Origin: Pedobacter sp. PAMC26386 | GTDB lineage: Bacteria > Bacteroidota > Bacteroidia > Sphingobacteriales > Sphingobacteriaceae | Length of the DNA stretch: 64,000 bases | Direction: 5' to 3' | NCBI GenBank assembly: GCA_014302835.1 | Contig: CP060294.1 | Location: forward strand, 3,497,067-3,561,066 | In this document: in pieces, positions 17,724-29,000 of the stretch | Layout: every line of letters starts with the position of its first letter | Position numbering within the stretch: the stretch's first letter is position 1 | The notes under the pieces: model-generated | Database searches by the model: none | Seen by the model: the letters and a program-made list of their open reading frames with translations, nothing else | What the model was told of the DNA's origin: nothing | Made by a program: the position numbers and the translations under genes

Positions 17724-20030
17724 TCATAACCTTTTTAACGGGTGTAGAAATTCAGCAATACTTAACTCTTGCTTGATTTGAGTTGTATTACTCATATATC
17801 CCGGCGCATATATCATGGTTACGGGTAATTTATACTTCAAAGCTTCTGCAGGGAGCCCGATTATTCTTTCTATAAAATTTAAGCTGGTAGATTGTTTGCC
17901 CCTGAGTTCTAATGTAATTTTTACGCCTTCTTTTGATGGTGCATAAAATGAAAGCTGCCTTATATCCTCTGTAGCCTTAATTATTCTATTATTTACAGCT
18001 ATTAGTTTACCATTTTTTGGAAGAAAAAGATCAAAAGAATTCGTCGCAGGTGTACCAAGTATCAGAATTATCATTTTCCTCTTATCGGAAATCATTGTAT
18101 CACTCATGATCTCCATCTTTGCTGCAGGTAAATCCAAAAAAACAGCTTTACTTTTCCATACATAAAAATCATCGTTGGGATAGAATTCTGTAAACAGACT
18201 CTTTTTATTGTCTTTAATATACTGGGATAACCACTCATCCTTGGCTTTCTGACTTGATACCCACATTGCCTCCCGTTTATCAACGTTAATACCATACATC
18301 AGCTTAGTCTGAAGTGGCCTCTGCTCACTGTAAGAAGAATTCATATGAGTCAGAATTAAGCCTGCAATAATTACTCCGAGTGACGATATCAATATATACT
18401 TCGTTTTAATGAAATAGAAGATCTGTTTTACAGGCAGTAAAACGGGAAGAAAAAAACATAGAAAAATCATTGCCGGATAAGGCATGGCTAACCCAAATAC
18501 AATAAAGAGAATGTAAATAAAAGGCATCCACATTCCTAAAGGGAGCAGTAATGCGATCATTAATCCAAAAACAAATCTGAAAGGGTGTTCCCTATAATTT
18601 GTTTCTGTTAAAATCATTGTAATAAGCAAAATCAGAAAAGGTATAAGAGGTATATATATTATATAGGCAGCACTTGGTAGTATGATTTTGATAGCAAACA
18701 TCAGTAAAACCAGTATAAATAACCCTCCGGTTACGAGAGAGTAATAGAAAATTTTTTTTCCTGCTATACCAAAAAATAATATAAAAGCGAACATTGACAG
18801 ACCCGAAATTACAAAGAGATAATATTTAATATTATAAAAGCTGTCTCCATAAAAATTAGTATAGTAGGAATAGACATACGAAACGGTTATCTGTAGCAGC
18901 CAGGTTAAACCAAAAACAAATAAGATGCATAAAAGATATAATCCAATTCCTCTCAGCAAATCGCTAGTACTTATCAGGCGTTTATGGTAGCCAGTAACAA
19001 TTGCGGCAACAAATAATAATAGTGTTATGATTATCAAAGGATAATCCCATGCCATTGGGTATATCCATAACCAATGGCCAACAGGGTTAAAAAATATAAC
19101 GTCCTTAGCCTGAATTGGGGCCAGATCCCGGTTCGCAAAGTGTCGTACTGTATTCAGCATTAAATTTCCCTGTGTCTGAAAACTTTTCATGTCCAGATTT
19201 TCGGGTGTATCTTTCATACTATGATAATAAGCATAGCCATCTATAAAAGCCGTATTCAACCCCGCAATCCCCTGCTTTTTTAATACAGTAAAATCAGTAT
19301 TATTTGGCATCCTCTGATAAATTTCATACGCAAGAGAATTCGCGATCGGACGATCCGTAGATTTAGCAAACTCACTGATAAGCTTCCCATTATCTTTAGA
19401 AGTTTCAAAGGTATAGCTCAATCCAGAATTACCTCTTGCATCGAAATTCAATACTAGTTCTATATCAGCAATATTTTTGAAGTTATGTATAAAAGATTCC
19501 GCACCCAGCTGTCCGGATTCTTCAAGATCAGTAAATAAAAAAACCACATCATGATTAAGTTCCGGTCCCTTAATTAATACATTTATAGTTTCCATCATAG
19601 CTGCAACAGCAGCACCATTATCTGCTGCCCCCGGGGTATTGGGCTGAGAATCATAATGACTCATAACCAGAACCGTACCTTTTGAATACTTCCCCTTAAG
19701 TTTAGCAATGATATTTTTAGCCAGACCGGAAACAACACCTCTTTTATTATAATCAAGGCCAGTTGCTTCTTGCGTAAAGGTCTCTAAACCTTTCTCTTTA
19801 CAAAAATTCATAATATAACTACGTACATTATCATGAGCTTTTGTTCCACTACTATGTGGTTCCTTAGCTACCTGCCTGAGATAGTTAAATGCACGGTTTA
19901 CTGAAAATATTTTAGCATTGGAACCAACTGGCACAACCTCAGGAGGAGTTAACTCTTGAATTATAAACCATCCGTAAAACATAAAGAAAAGGACAAACAA
20001 TCCTGAGGATATTTTTTCAAATTTTGGCAT
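17724..20030 (-). CDS. Membrane-bound M28-family metallopeptidase, last gene of the NRPS operon
   Basis: A 768-residue protein with an N-terminal membrane anchor, an M28 zinc peptidase domain (about residues 60-290), about eight membrane segments (about 330-600) and a C-terminal soluble domain. Zinc and catalytic residues are visible in MSHYDSQPNTPGAADNGAA (His, Asp), TDLEESGQLGAESF (Glu pair), NFDARGNSG (Asp) and AYYHSMKDTPENLD (His). The architecture matches Pff1/Fxna-type membrane proteases. I chose the ATG at 20030 because an upstream ATG at 20141 would overlap the receptor gene and precede the anchor. Linkage to the NRPS genes suggests peptide trimming or self-protection, but this is inference only. 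Confidence 0.82.
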   Translation of the reverse strand: MPKFEKISSGLFVLFFMFYGWFIIQELTPPEVVPVGSNAKIFSVNRAFNYLRQVAKEPHSSGTKAHDNVRSYIMNFCKEKGLETFTQEATGLDYNKRGVVSGLAKNIIAKLKGKYSKGTVLVMSHYDSQPNTPGAADNGAAVAAMMETINVLIKGPELNHDVVFLFTDLEESGQLGAESFIHNFKNIADIELVLNFDARGNSGLSYTFETSKDNGKLISEFAKSTDRPIANSLAYEIYQRMPNNTDFTVLKKQGIAGLNTAFIDGYAYYHSMKDTPENLDMKSFQTQGNLMLNTVRHFANRDLAPIQAKDVIFFNPVGHWLWIYPMAWDYPLIIITLLLFVAAIVTGYHKRLISTSDLLRGIGLYLLCILFVFGLTWLLQITVSYVYSYYTNFYGDSFYNIKYYLFVISGLSMFAFILFFGIAGKKIFYYSLVTGGLFILVLLMFAIKIILPSAAYIIYIPLIPFLILLITMILTETNYREHPFRFVFGLMIALLLPLGMWMPFIYILFIVFGLAMPYPAMIFLCFFLPVLLPVKQIFYFIKTKYILISSLGVIIAGLILTHMNSSYSEQRPLQTKLMYGINVDKREAMWVSSQKAKDEWLSQYIKDNKKSLFTEFYPNDDFYVWKSKAVFLDLPAAKMEIMSDTMISDKRKMIILILGTPATNSFDLFLPKNGKLIAVNNRIIKATEDIRQLSFYAPSKEGVKITLELRGKQSTSLNFIERIIGLPAEALKYKLPVTMIYAPGYMSNTTQIKQELSIAEFLHPLKRL

Positions 20031-20073
20031 ACATATTTTAAACTGAGTGATGTTGTTTAATAGCATTAATATA

Positions 20074-22530
20074 TCAGAGTCTGTCAACGGCATCTTTATT
20101 CCCAAGTTTCTTACCAGGTGTTGCAATCCTGACCTTTCCAAAATTGTAGGTGAAACCTAAACTAACACGTCTACTATCAGCATACCGATCTTTTCTTGAT
20201 CTGTAATTATCAAAATTCTGTTCAGAATAATAAACATTACGTTTTAATATATCAGTACCCCCAACTCTTATCTGAGCGTTGCCTTTTAATACATTAATCA
20301 TCAGGGATGCATCGATATTTCCCACGCTTCCAATATTGGTCAGTTCAGAGCTAAGCGATGAAGAGTAGTACCCGATAACCTGAAGTTTGATATCTTTTGA
20401 AATTTCAAAAGTATGATCCGTTTTTAAATTATACCAGTGTGAGGATAAACTAAAAGGCTCTCCCAGCACATAACCCGTGGCTTTTGAATAACCAAAAACA
20501 GATCCACTGTTTTGAGTACTCCACCAGGAATTAATGCGCAGAGGATAAAAAACATCAATATAAAAATCATGAGAGCTTTCCAGATTCTGCAAAGAAAAAT
20601 AGGTAACTTTTGTATTGTAATCCTGAAAAGATGGGAATTGACCAAACATCCCCTTACTTGAACTATAAGTAAAAATAACATTTACCTTGTTCAGCTTTGT
20701 ATTCAATGTAAAGACATTATCATACTGTGGCAAAAGAGCAGGATTACCAATAAAAGCAGTATACTGATTAATGAATGTAGTATAAGGTACCAGTTCATTG
20801 TAAGGAGCTCTGCTGATAGTCTTCTTATAAGAAAGCGAAAAATTATATTGATCACTCAGATCATGCTGAAAATTTATAGTAGGAAAGGCTTTAAAGTAGT
20901 GCTGAGAAAAATTCCCTTTAAATTCTGCATCAGTATTTTCAATTCTTAGTCCTAATTGTAATTTATCCTTATCCCAATCTTTCGAAATAATTCCATAACC
21001 ACTGTAAATAATTTCTTTTAGCCTGTTATCACTTGAGAATTGCGGAACATTATTAAATACACCAGTTCTGTTATCTTCATAATCAATAGTATTTCTTGAA
21101 ATTGTTCTTTGATTTTTCACTCCGCTTTCCAGTCTCCAGCGGCTTCCAAACTTATGATTGTAATCTACCTGAGCAATCCATATATCTACAGCGGTATTAT
21201 TATCTGACTGATAAATCGGTGGAGTTCTTATTACTTGCCCATTTTGCCCGACAAGAAAAGAAGAAAAGTGCTGATAAAAGTCTGTTCTATATGGAGTATA
21301 AGTAGCAAGGACACTCAGTTCGTTTTTCCCTGAGTCAGACAATAAGTGATAATTGATATTATAATTATAAGTTGAACCACGATTGGTAAACGGACTGCTC
21401 GTAAATAAAATTGAATCAACCGGTGCCTGATACTTTCTAAAAATATTATTCGAATTAAAAGCTCCATGACTTCTGGTAATCCTTCCGGTTATCAATGCCC
21501 CCAGTGTCTGATTTTTGCCCAGATCAAATTCTGCACCAGATTGAAATGAATAGAAATTCTGGTAGAACATTCTTGTCGTATTATCCACAAGAACATCAGG
21601 TATTGCTGTACTGCTAAGCTTTCGCTCAATGCCATTGAAAGTCTCCTGATCACTTCTTGTATACCCTGCCAGACCAAATAGTGTCATGCTTTTTTTCTTA
21701 TAGGTAATGCTTCCGTTAAGTCCGTACTGACCATATTTACCTTGAGCCCCTTCAGCTCTGATATTCCCGGTAACTCCCTCTACTGGTTTCTTTTTTGTAA
21801 TAATATTAATTACGGCACCATAAGCGGCATCATATCTCGCAGATGGATTTGTAATCAGTTCTACAGAAGCAATATTGCCGGCTGGCAGCATTTGCAGAAT
21901 GTCCTGAAGTGATCCCTCGGGAACCGGCTTATTGTCAATCAGGAACATAGTTTTTTTGCCTTGTAATTTAATTTCATTGGTCGCAGATAAGGATACAAAT
22001 GGAGTAGATTTTAACAGATCTATTGAATTTCCCGCCGCCATAGCACTTTTTTCTACATTAACAATAAAACGGTCACTTTTTCTCTGTACAACTGCTTTAC
22101 TCCCCATGATCTTAACTTCACTTAGATTATTTCCCTCTGACTTCATAGTCAATAAGGGGATGGTTTTTAAACCAGCCTGTAACTTTAACAGAGCTGACTT
22201 GACTGAAGTATATCCAATGGCAGAAGCTTTTATGTAGTATTCACCTGGCTCAATATTTTTGAAACTGTATTTCCCAAGTGTATCTGTTAACACATTTTTG
22301 ACTATTAATGAATCTGCTGCACTTAATAAAGAAATAGTAACGAATGGTTGAGTTGTACCTGATTCATCAACTACTGCACCAACTAATTGTACCTTCGTTG
22401 TTGTGTCAGTACTAAAAAAAAAATGAGTTTTTACTGGCTTATTATCACTTATCTTTTCTGAAAAAGCTAATAAAGGACGCAGGAAGAGCAAAGCAATAAC
22501 TAATACAGATAAGGCTAATTTAATTTTCAT
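20074..22530 (-). CDS. Outer-membrane beta-barrel receptor (TonB-receptor-like) of the NRPS operon
   Basis: An 818-residue outer-membrane protein. It has a signal peptide (about residues 1-23), a carboxypeptidase-regulatory-like beta domain (about 48-130; VGAVVDESGTTQPFVTISLL), a plug domain (about 140-235; PSARYDAAYGAVINIITKK) and a long beta-barrel. This is the outer-membrane-beta-barrel family related to TonB receptors, not a SusC protein, and no SusD partner is present. It lies between the exporter and the peptidase, all in one direction with short gaps. It may take the peptide out across the outer membrane or take up a peptide-metal complex. The family is sound; its role is inferred. Confidence 0.85.
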   Translation of the reverse strand: MKIKLALSVLVIALLFLRPLLAFSEKISDNKPVKTHFFFSTDTTTKVQLVGAVVDESGTTQPFVTISLLSAADSLIVKNVLTDTLGKYSFKNIEPGEYYIKASAIGYTSVKSALLKLQAGLKTIPLLTMKSEGNNLSEVKIMGSKAVVQRKSDRFIVNVEKSAMAAGNSIDLLKSTPFVSLSATNEIKLQGKKTMFLIDNKPVPEGSLQDILQMLPAGNIASVELITNPSARYDAAYGAVINIITKKKPVEGVTGNIRAEGAQGKYGQYGLNGSITYKKKSMTLFGLAGYTRSDQETFNGIERKLSSTAIPDVLVDNTTRMFYQNFYSFQSGAEFDLGKNQTLGALITGRITRSHGAFNSNNIFRKYQAPVDSILFTSSPFTNRGSTYNYNINYHLLSDSGKNELSVLATYTPYRTDFYQHFSSFLVGQNGQVIRTPPIYQSDNNTAVDIWIAQVDYNHKFGSRWRLESGVKNQRTISRNTIDYEDNRTGVFNNVPQFSSDNRLKEIIYSGYGIISKDWDKDKLQLGLRIENTDAEFKGNFSQHYFKAFPTINFQHDLSDQYNFSLSYKKTISRAPYNELVPYTTFINQYTAFIGNPALLPQYDNVFTLNTKLNKVNVIFTYSSSKGMFGQFPSFQDYNTKVTYFSLQNLESSHDFYIDVFYPLRINSWWSTQNSGSVFGYSKATGYVLGEPFSLSSHWYNLKTDHTFEISKDIKLQVIGYYSSSLSSELTNIGSVGNIDASLMINVLKGNAQIRVGGTDILKRNVYYSEQNFDNYRSRKDRYADSRRVSLGFTYNFGKVRIATPGKKLGNKDAVDRL

Positions 22531-22571
22531 AGATCTTGCTTGATAATTTATTTGGGATCAATTGTGTATTA

Positions 22572-22608
22572 AGGATACCCGGCATAATTTCTTTTCCCAA
22601 GGTATCCT
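22572..22608 (-). other. Inverted repeat between exporter and receptor genes
   Basis: AGGATACC at 22572-22579 pairs with GGTATCCT at 22601-22608 across a 21-base loop. There is no clear T-run on either strand, so it may be an RNA-processing or attenuation element in the long operon transcript instead of a full terminator. Confidence 0.35.
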
Positions 22609-22613
22609 AGTGG

Positions 22614-24278
22614 TTAATTTTTGATAATGATACTTGACGAATGGATGAGGACATCTTCTTCGATTAGTTTACCATATTCCATTTTATATAACTTATTTGC
22701 ACAATGATAATATTTGTCATCATGTGTAATGGCGATAATGGTGATACCTTCTTCTTTTAGGATGGGCAGAATTATGGTATAAAACTTCTTACGGAAATAC
22801 GGATCCTGATCAGCAGCCCATTCATCCAAAACAAGAACAGGCTTTTCTTCCATTAAAACTGCTATAAGTGCCAATCTTTTACGTTGTCCAGTAGAAAGGT
22901 CTGTTGTAGAAAACTGATTGTTTTCAATGTGTACCTTTCCTTCAAGTTCAAACAGGTTGATATAGAAATTCCATTTATCCAGATCAGGTTCTTCAACACT
23001 CAGCAATTCATTAAATAAATAGAAATCACTGAAAATTGCTGAAAAAGCGCTTCTGTAATCCGAATAATTACTTTCAGTGACATGGGTTTCATTTAAAAAA
23101 ATATTTCCGTCGGTAGGTATTCTTAATCCAAGTAAAGCATGAACAAAGGTTGTTTTCCCACTTCCATTTCCGCCATAAATAAAAATGGCTTCTCCTTTTT
23201 TAATCTCCAGATCAATTGGACCAATCTCAAAAGCAGCATCCTTACTTTCATAGCGAAATTCAAGATCCTTTATACGAATCTGTTCAAATTCATCCTTAAG
23301 AATATATCTCAAAGGAAGACGTTGATGGCCTTCTGCACTTTCGAGTTCACTTTTAAGATCCATCAAATGTGTAGCTGCGACTTTTGCACGCATTAAACTT
23401 GGTAATGAAACCATGATGGTTTCAATAGAATTTAATAGATAAAGCAGCGTAAAAACAAAACTTACTGTATCCTGAGGCTTAATATTCAGAAAAATACTTA
23501 GAACTAGTACTACAGAAGAAATCAGTATATAAAAAAGTACTTGTCCGGTAATCTGGTTATTTAAGAAACCAGTATATGCAGCTGTACTATTTTTAAATGC
23601 TTCTTTAGATACATCATCTATTTTATGTTCATAAATGTATTTCCCTTTTTTAGGTTCTAAATAGATTTCCTTAAACCCATTCAGTATTGAATTGAAATTT
23701 TCCAAAAACTTGTTTTCCAATGAACGGCTTTTTTCAAAGAGAAGACTATTTTCCCTTGCGCTAAACTGATACACAATTATACCTGTTGAAGCAACTACCA
23801 AAGTAATACCAAACAGAATAAGTGAGATTGAAGCCAGATAAACCATACATGCCAGCCCCAATATCAAAGACGTAAAAAACAGAATAATACTGGTAGAAGC
23901 TTCAGTTAAAGTATAAACATCACTTACTACTGCCGCATTAATCCTAATCTTTCTGGCTAACAGCTTGGGATAATCCGCATGTAGAACAGAAGATAGAATT
24001 TGTTTTCTCAAACTCCAGAAAAGTGTCTGGGATAATTTTATTATCGCCATGGAAAGAATTCTTCTGACCAAAATAAAAAGAAAGATTACCGACGCAAAAA
24101 TAGCTATATATTTTACGTCGATATTCTTATAGTTGCCCGCTATAATCAATCCTATAACATGTGTTACACAATTAATAAAGAGAAAACTTAATACTCCGGA
24201 GAGAATTCCCATCAAGATGTTTTTCAGGAGCTCACCTGCACCAAACATTGGCAATAATATATGGAAGATACGTTTCAT
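22614..24278 (-). CDS. Cyclic-peptide-type ABC exporter (SyrD/PvdE-like)
   Basis: A 554-residue half-transporter with an N-terminal six-helix membrane domain (about residues 1-300) and a C-terminal ATPase. The Walker A motif is GGNGSGKTT, the signature motif is LSTGQRKRLAL, and the Walker B region reads PVLVLDEWAADQDP. The last two are characteristic of the SyrD/PvdE exporters that move nonribosomal peptides out of the cytoplasm. It starts 75 bases after the hydroxylase gene and is followed by the outer-membrane receptor. Export of the NRPS product to the periplasm is the natural reading; the start MKRIFHILLP is the first plausible ATG. Confidence 0.9.
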   Translation of the reverse strand: MKRIFHILLPMFGAGELLKNILMGILSGVLSFLFINCVTHVIGLIIAGNYKNIDVKYIAIFASVIFLFILVRRILSMAIIKLSQTLFWSLRKQILSSVLHADYPKLLARKIRINAAVVSDVYTLTEASTSIILFFTSLILGLACMVYLASISLILFGITLVVASTGIIVYQFSARENSLLFEKSRSLENKFLENFNSILNGFKEIYLEPKKGKYIYEHKIDDVSKEAFKNSTAAYTGFLNNQITGQVLFYILISSVVLVLSIFLNIKPQDTVSFVFTLLYLLNSIETIMVSLPSLMRAKVAATHLMDLKSELESAEGHQRLPLRYILKDEFEQIRIKDLEFRYESKDAAFEIGPIDLEIKKGEAIFIYGGNGSGKTTFVHALLGLRIPTDGNIFLNETHVTESNYSDYRSAFSAIFSDFYLFNELLSVEEPDLDKWNFYINLFELEGKVHIENNQFSTTDLSTGQRKRLALIAVLMEEKPVLVLDEWAADQDPYFRKKFYTIILPILKEEGITIIAITHDDKYYHCANKLYKMEYGKLIEEDVLIHSSSIIIKN

Positions 24279-24353
24279 TTTTCCTGAATAAAGTTTATAA
24301 ACCAGCGCTGTGCTGTTAATGGTGAATTCTTGTTCTTATTTACAATATAGTTA

Positions 24354-25967
24354 TTAAGAGAGAACCTCTGCATATTCATACAACAGCTCTTTTTCGCCAA
24401 ATAATCGTTCGGCTATAATTCCTCTTTTAGTACATTCCTCAACCAGCTTATTGGACTGTACAATTGGATTTGATTCCTCTGTATACTTAATACTGCTAAT
24501 AAATTGCAACCATGGTTCCTGCCCCATTGCATACACATAGGCTTCTTTTGGATTAAATGTATTGATCAGATGCATACCCTTTTGAAAATCTGATCCAGAA
24601 AGTCTTCTTGACTGATCTTTATCACGTGCCAGGTCTTCTGTTAGTAGTGGCCCATATAACCAGGTTAATGGTGCTCCATCACATTCCATTCCCAGAAAAA
24701 TAACATCAACATCACCTGTTATGCGCTGTACATGTTTATACAGATTTGCTTCCAGAACTCTGGAATCTGCTACAAAAAGAAAAGTAAATTTATCTACTTC
24801 AAGATGATAACATGTTTTTGCTTTTACATTCAAATCACTATGTTCACCTGTAAATGGTATTCCTGTAATCACACAGTTTTTAAACTCAATACGTTCCATA
24901 TCATCAATTTCAATCACATTATTAAAGCCAATATGATTAAAAGCCAATTTCAGGCTAGGGTCTTGCAATGATCCGCTTGTAGTTCTTGGAATCATGATAT
25001 TTTTAATTTTATGTCTGAGCGGAAGCAATGTCTCTAATAAAATATGATCCTGGTGATTATGTGTAATCAGGACATAATCAATTACATCTGGAAGGTCTAT
25101 ATCAGAAAAATGTTCTACCGTTTGCTCGTAACCATAATAACTGATCAGGGGATCAACCAGGATACTTATATCTTTGGTTTCAATCAAAATACAAGCATGG
25201 CCAAAATAGCGCATTCTAACTTTTGAGCCTTCGTATTTTTGATATTTTTGATGCTCGTCTGTAGTAAAAAAGGTCTCGAATAATTCTTTATCAGCGTCTT
25301 TTATATTCAACAAAGCGGTAATTTCATCAATCGAACCTGGTTCACGCTTCATTCTGCTAAGCGCATCAATACCTGCGTGATTAAAGGGAATATTTAGTTC
25401 AAGAACATCTGGTTCACTTAATTTTGGTGTACTTAAGCAAAAAGGTCTTTCATCATTATTCGTCACCCATAACGCAATACTCTGAGTACTATCATTATAA
25501 AATTCACTATTGTATAAAAGGGATTCAAAAAGACTAAATGAAGGATTGCTATTTAAGTCATAAACCAATTCTACATATCCTTTAAGAATTTCCGGAACCT
25601 TATCATATAAATCTTCTAATGCATAACCTTTAGCGTTTGCTTTCAACATTTTATCCAGTTCCTGTATAGCGCCAGCCAGTGCTATAGAACTTGCCTGATG
25701 CTCCATGGTATCAAGTTTAAGCTGCTTAATATCTTCAACACGTGATTGTTTATAATCCATAAATGGTCCACCAAGCATTTTAGGATTTTTCACTGCTGCT
25801 ACATGAATCTGTTCTGACTGAATATAAGAATTCATAATTTTTAAATGCCTGCCTACAACATTCATAGCGGCTGTAGCTGGTGATATAAGATGTGCCCAGG
25901 CATACCATTTTTCAATTAAAGGCTCAATCACTACATTAGGTTTCAAATACCAATTGTTGTCTTTCAT
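24354..25967 (-). CDS. CmlA-type diiron beta-hydroxylase for carrier-bound amino acids
   Basis: A 537-residue protein with an N-terminal all-helical/beta domain (about residues 1-230) and a C-terminal metallo-beta-lactamase fold (about 245-530). The metal site reads THNHQDH, followed by an acidic residue in FTGEHSD and an Asp in FVADSR. The whole-length layout, including NVVIEPLIEKWYAWAHLI and MLGGPFMDY near the start and RPFCLSTPKL before the beta-lactamase fold, matches CmlA. CmlA is the chloramphenicol-pathway enzyme that hydroxylates the beta carbon of an aminoacyl group held on an NRPS carrier protein. It follows the last NRPS gene by 54 bases. Which residue it hydroxylates is not visible; the Asn residues are plausible targets. 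Confidence 0.82.
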   Translation of the reverse strand: MKDNNWYLKPNVVIEPLIEKWYAWAHLISPATAAMNVVGRHLKIMNSYIQSEQIHVAAVKNPKMLGGPFMDYKQSRVEDIKQLKLDTMEHQASSIALAGAIQELDKMLKANAKGYALEDLYDKVPEILKGYVELVYDLNSNPSFSLFESLLYNSEFYNDSTQSIALWVTNNDERPFCLSTPKLSEPDVLELNIPFNHAGIDALSRMKREPGSIDEITALLNIKDADKELFETFFTTDEHQKYQKYEGSKVRMRYFGHACILIETKDISILVDPLISYYGYEQTVEHFSDIDLPDVIDYVLITHNHQDHILLETLLPLRHKIKNIMIPRTTSGSLQDPSLKLAFNHIGFNNVIEIDDMERIEFKNCVITGIPFTGEHSDLNVKAKTCYHLEVDKFTFLFVADSRVLEANLYKHVQRITGDVDVIFLGMECDGAPLTWLYGPLLTEDLARDKDQSRRLSGSDFQKGMHLINTFNPKEAYVYAMGQEPWLQFISSIKYTEESNPIVQSNKLVEECTKRGIIAERLFGEKELLYEYAEVLS

Positions 25968-26021
25968 AATTTTAAATTTTAAGGTTTCTAGTTTTTTTTA
26001 TTATTCTTAGGTTAATTAATT

Positions 26022-29000
26022 TTAGTTTAGTTGCACTATTTTTAAAAATTGAGAAATTGTATCTTCGGAAAAAAGCTGCCAATGCCCTTCATTTATGAAA
26101 CTAATGTTAAAATTACCTTCAGTATGTTTTTCCCAATCTTTCATATTTGTTCTGACTTCATTTCCTAATGCTTCAACAACATGTATAGGACTTTTTATTA
26201 CACCCTGATATTCATATCTGTCAAGAATTCCTATATTATTTGTCAAGAATTTTTTAAGGTCTTTTTCCTCCAGATTTACAGCCTGTACTATTTGTTTAAA
26301 TTGTTCGAAAAGATAATCTATAGCTCTTTTCTTATATCCAAAATCAAAGAAGCTATTAGAAGTTTGACGTGGGTTCCTATCTACTAATATCAGTCTAAGG
26401 AGCTTACCTTGCGCTTCCAAAATCTTAGCAATTTCAAAAGCTATTGCTGCTCCCATAGAATAACCAACTATTGTCAATTCTTCTGTTGTCGAATGGCCGA
26501 TAATTTTTTCACTGAAATCCCGGGCGGCCTGTTCAATGGAACTAAACAAAACTTCTCCTTTTTCCAAGCCCGGATATTGTAATCCGTAACAATTAAATTC
26601 ACCTTCCAGGCTTTCTGCTAATGTTCTGTAGATTATAGAACTACCTAAAATTGGAGGAATAAAATAAATACTTCTTTTAATACCAGCTACGCCTTTATTT
26701 AAATTCAAGAAACTGGTATTCTTCTCTTTATTTAAAGCAAGTGCTTCAATAGTTGGATAATTATAGATATCCTGAATTTTCAACCCAAATCCATATCTCT
26801 TGTTCAAAATGTTCTGCAGCCTCATTGCTTTTAAACTATGACCACCAAGATCAAAGAAGTTATCTTTAACCCCGATCTCTGCTCTGCCCAGCAGCTCTGA
26901 CCAGATCACAGCAAGATCATGCTCAGTCGGGTTACGCGGAGCAATATAGCTCATACCCGAACTCAAGCCGGACACTGCCAAAGCCAATAGTTTCTTCTTG
27001 TCTACTTTACCATTGCTGGTCAGCGGAATAGCATCCACCTGAACATAATAATTAGGGACCAGGTAATTCGGCATAGATCTGCCCAGCTGTTCCCGGATAA
27101 CGGAAACCAAAATCTCCTGCTCACCGGCCAGGTAAGCCACCAGTTCCTGTTCCCCTTCACCAAAACCACCACCACCAGAACTACGCGCAAGTACAACCGC
27201 ACTGCTGATCCCTTCCAGCGACACTAAACGGCTCTCAATCTCCCCAAGCTCAACACGGTAACCACGAATCTTTACCTGTTCATCCAAACGGCCCTGGTAT
27301 TCAATAAAACCGCTGGAATCCCAGCGCCCAAGATCACCCGTACGGTACATCCGTTCTCCAGGTTTAAAAGGGTTCGCTACAAACTTCTCCCCCGTCAGTT
27401 CCACCCGGTTCAGGTAACCTAAACTCACTCCCAAACCACCAAGACAGATCTCTCCGCTTACCCCGACCGGCACAAGTGAGGAACCTGCATCAAGAATATA
27501 CACCTGCGTGTGATCAATCGGTTTACCAATCAGCACCGGAAATGGTGCATCAAAACGGTAACACGTACTATAAGTGGTATCCTCTGAAGGACCATACAGG
27601 TTACGTACTTCCATAACCGACAAATCCAGCTGCTCCAGGTAAGCACCCGGAATAGGTTCGCCGGCCATATTCAGCACACTCACCCCCCTCAGGTCTACAC
27701 CCTCGCGCAGTAAACCGCCAACAACACTCGGTACCGTATTCAGCAGAACTTTAGAACAGCCCGATAAATAACTGCTGATCGATAATGCATCAGGCAACAG
27801 ACGTAACAACTTCCCACTGATCAGCGGATAAAATATCTCGTAAACAGACAAATCAAAACAAACAGAGGTTACTCCAAACAAGACCTCGAAATCTGATGCC
27901 CGGAATTCTTTCTCACTCCATTTCAAAAAGGAATACATATTCCCATGACTTACCATCACCCCTTTGGGTAAACCCGTAGAACCTGAGGTATAAATCAGGT
28001 AGGCCAGTGAATTTGTACTCAGCTCAGCAGCATACACAGCAGTCTTTAAACCAGCTGCTGAAAACTCCTCTGCTGAAACCACGGCACTGATAGCCTGCTG
28101 AAAAACAGCCAAAAAGGACTCATCCAGAACCTCCTTACAACCACTGTCAGCCAGCAGATAATCAATCCGCTGCTGAGGATAACCAGGATCTACAGGAACA
28201 TAAGCACAGCCTGATTTCAACACACCCAGCAGGCAGACAATCAGCCACTCCGTACGTGGCAGTTGAACACCAACCAGATCACTGGTAACCAACTGACATT
28301 CCTCCCGCAAATAAACACTCAGTAGAGTTGACTGCTCATCAAGCCAGCGGTAACTCACACGGCGGTCTTCATAAACCAGTGCAATCGCATCCGGATCAAC
28401 ATCATGACGGGCCTTGAGTAAATCCAGCACTGTACCCGAAACATAAGCCGCTGCCTTCGGATTAAAGGTTTCCAGCAGTTCATGTTCTTCTGCAGCACTC
28501 AGGTAATTCAGCTCCCCCAGGCTAACTTCAGGACTCGCCAAAGCAGATAGAAGAAACTGCTCCAGATGAACAGCCATCCTGGAAATACGAACTTCATCAT
28601 AAATATCACTGTTATAAGCAATACCTAAATGGATACCAACTGAGGTTTCCACAAATTCAAATAACAAATCAAATTTGCTTACCTTGTTTTCCAGCCCTCG
28701 ATAATTCTGAATTTCCAGACCATCAAGCACAGCCTCTTCCGCTCTGGTAATCAGTGCATTATTTTGTAAAACTACCATCACATTGAACAAACCGTTCCCT
28801 GCAAGCGATAACTCATTGATTAACTCATCAAAAGGGTAAACCTGGTGTTCATATGCTCCTAAAGCTACTTCACGGCTTCTATCCAGTAAACTCCTGAAAC
28901 TATCCGCATCCCCAAAACGCATCCGTAAAGCCAGGGTATTCAGGTAAAGTCCAATCTGATCTTCAAGTGATGCATGATGACGACCTGCTATAGGACTGCC

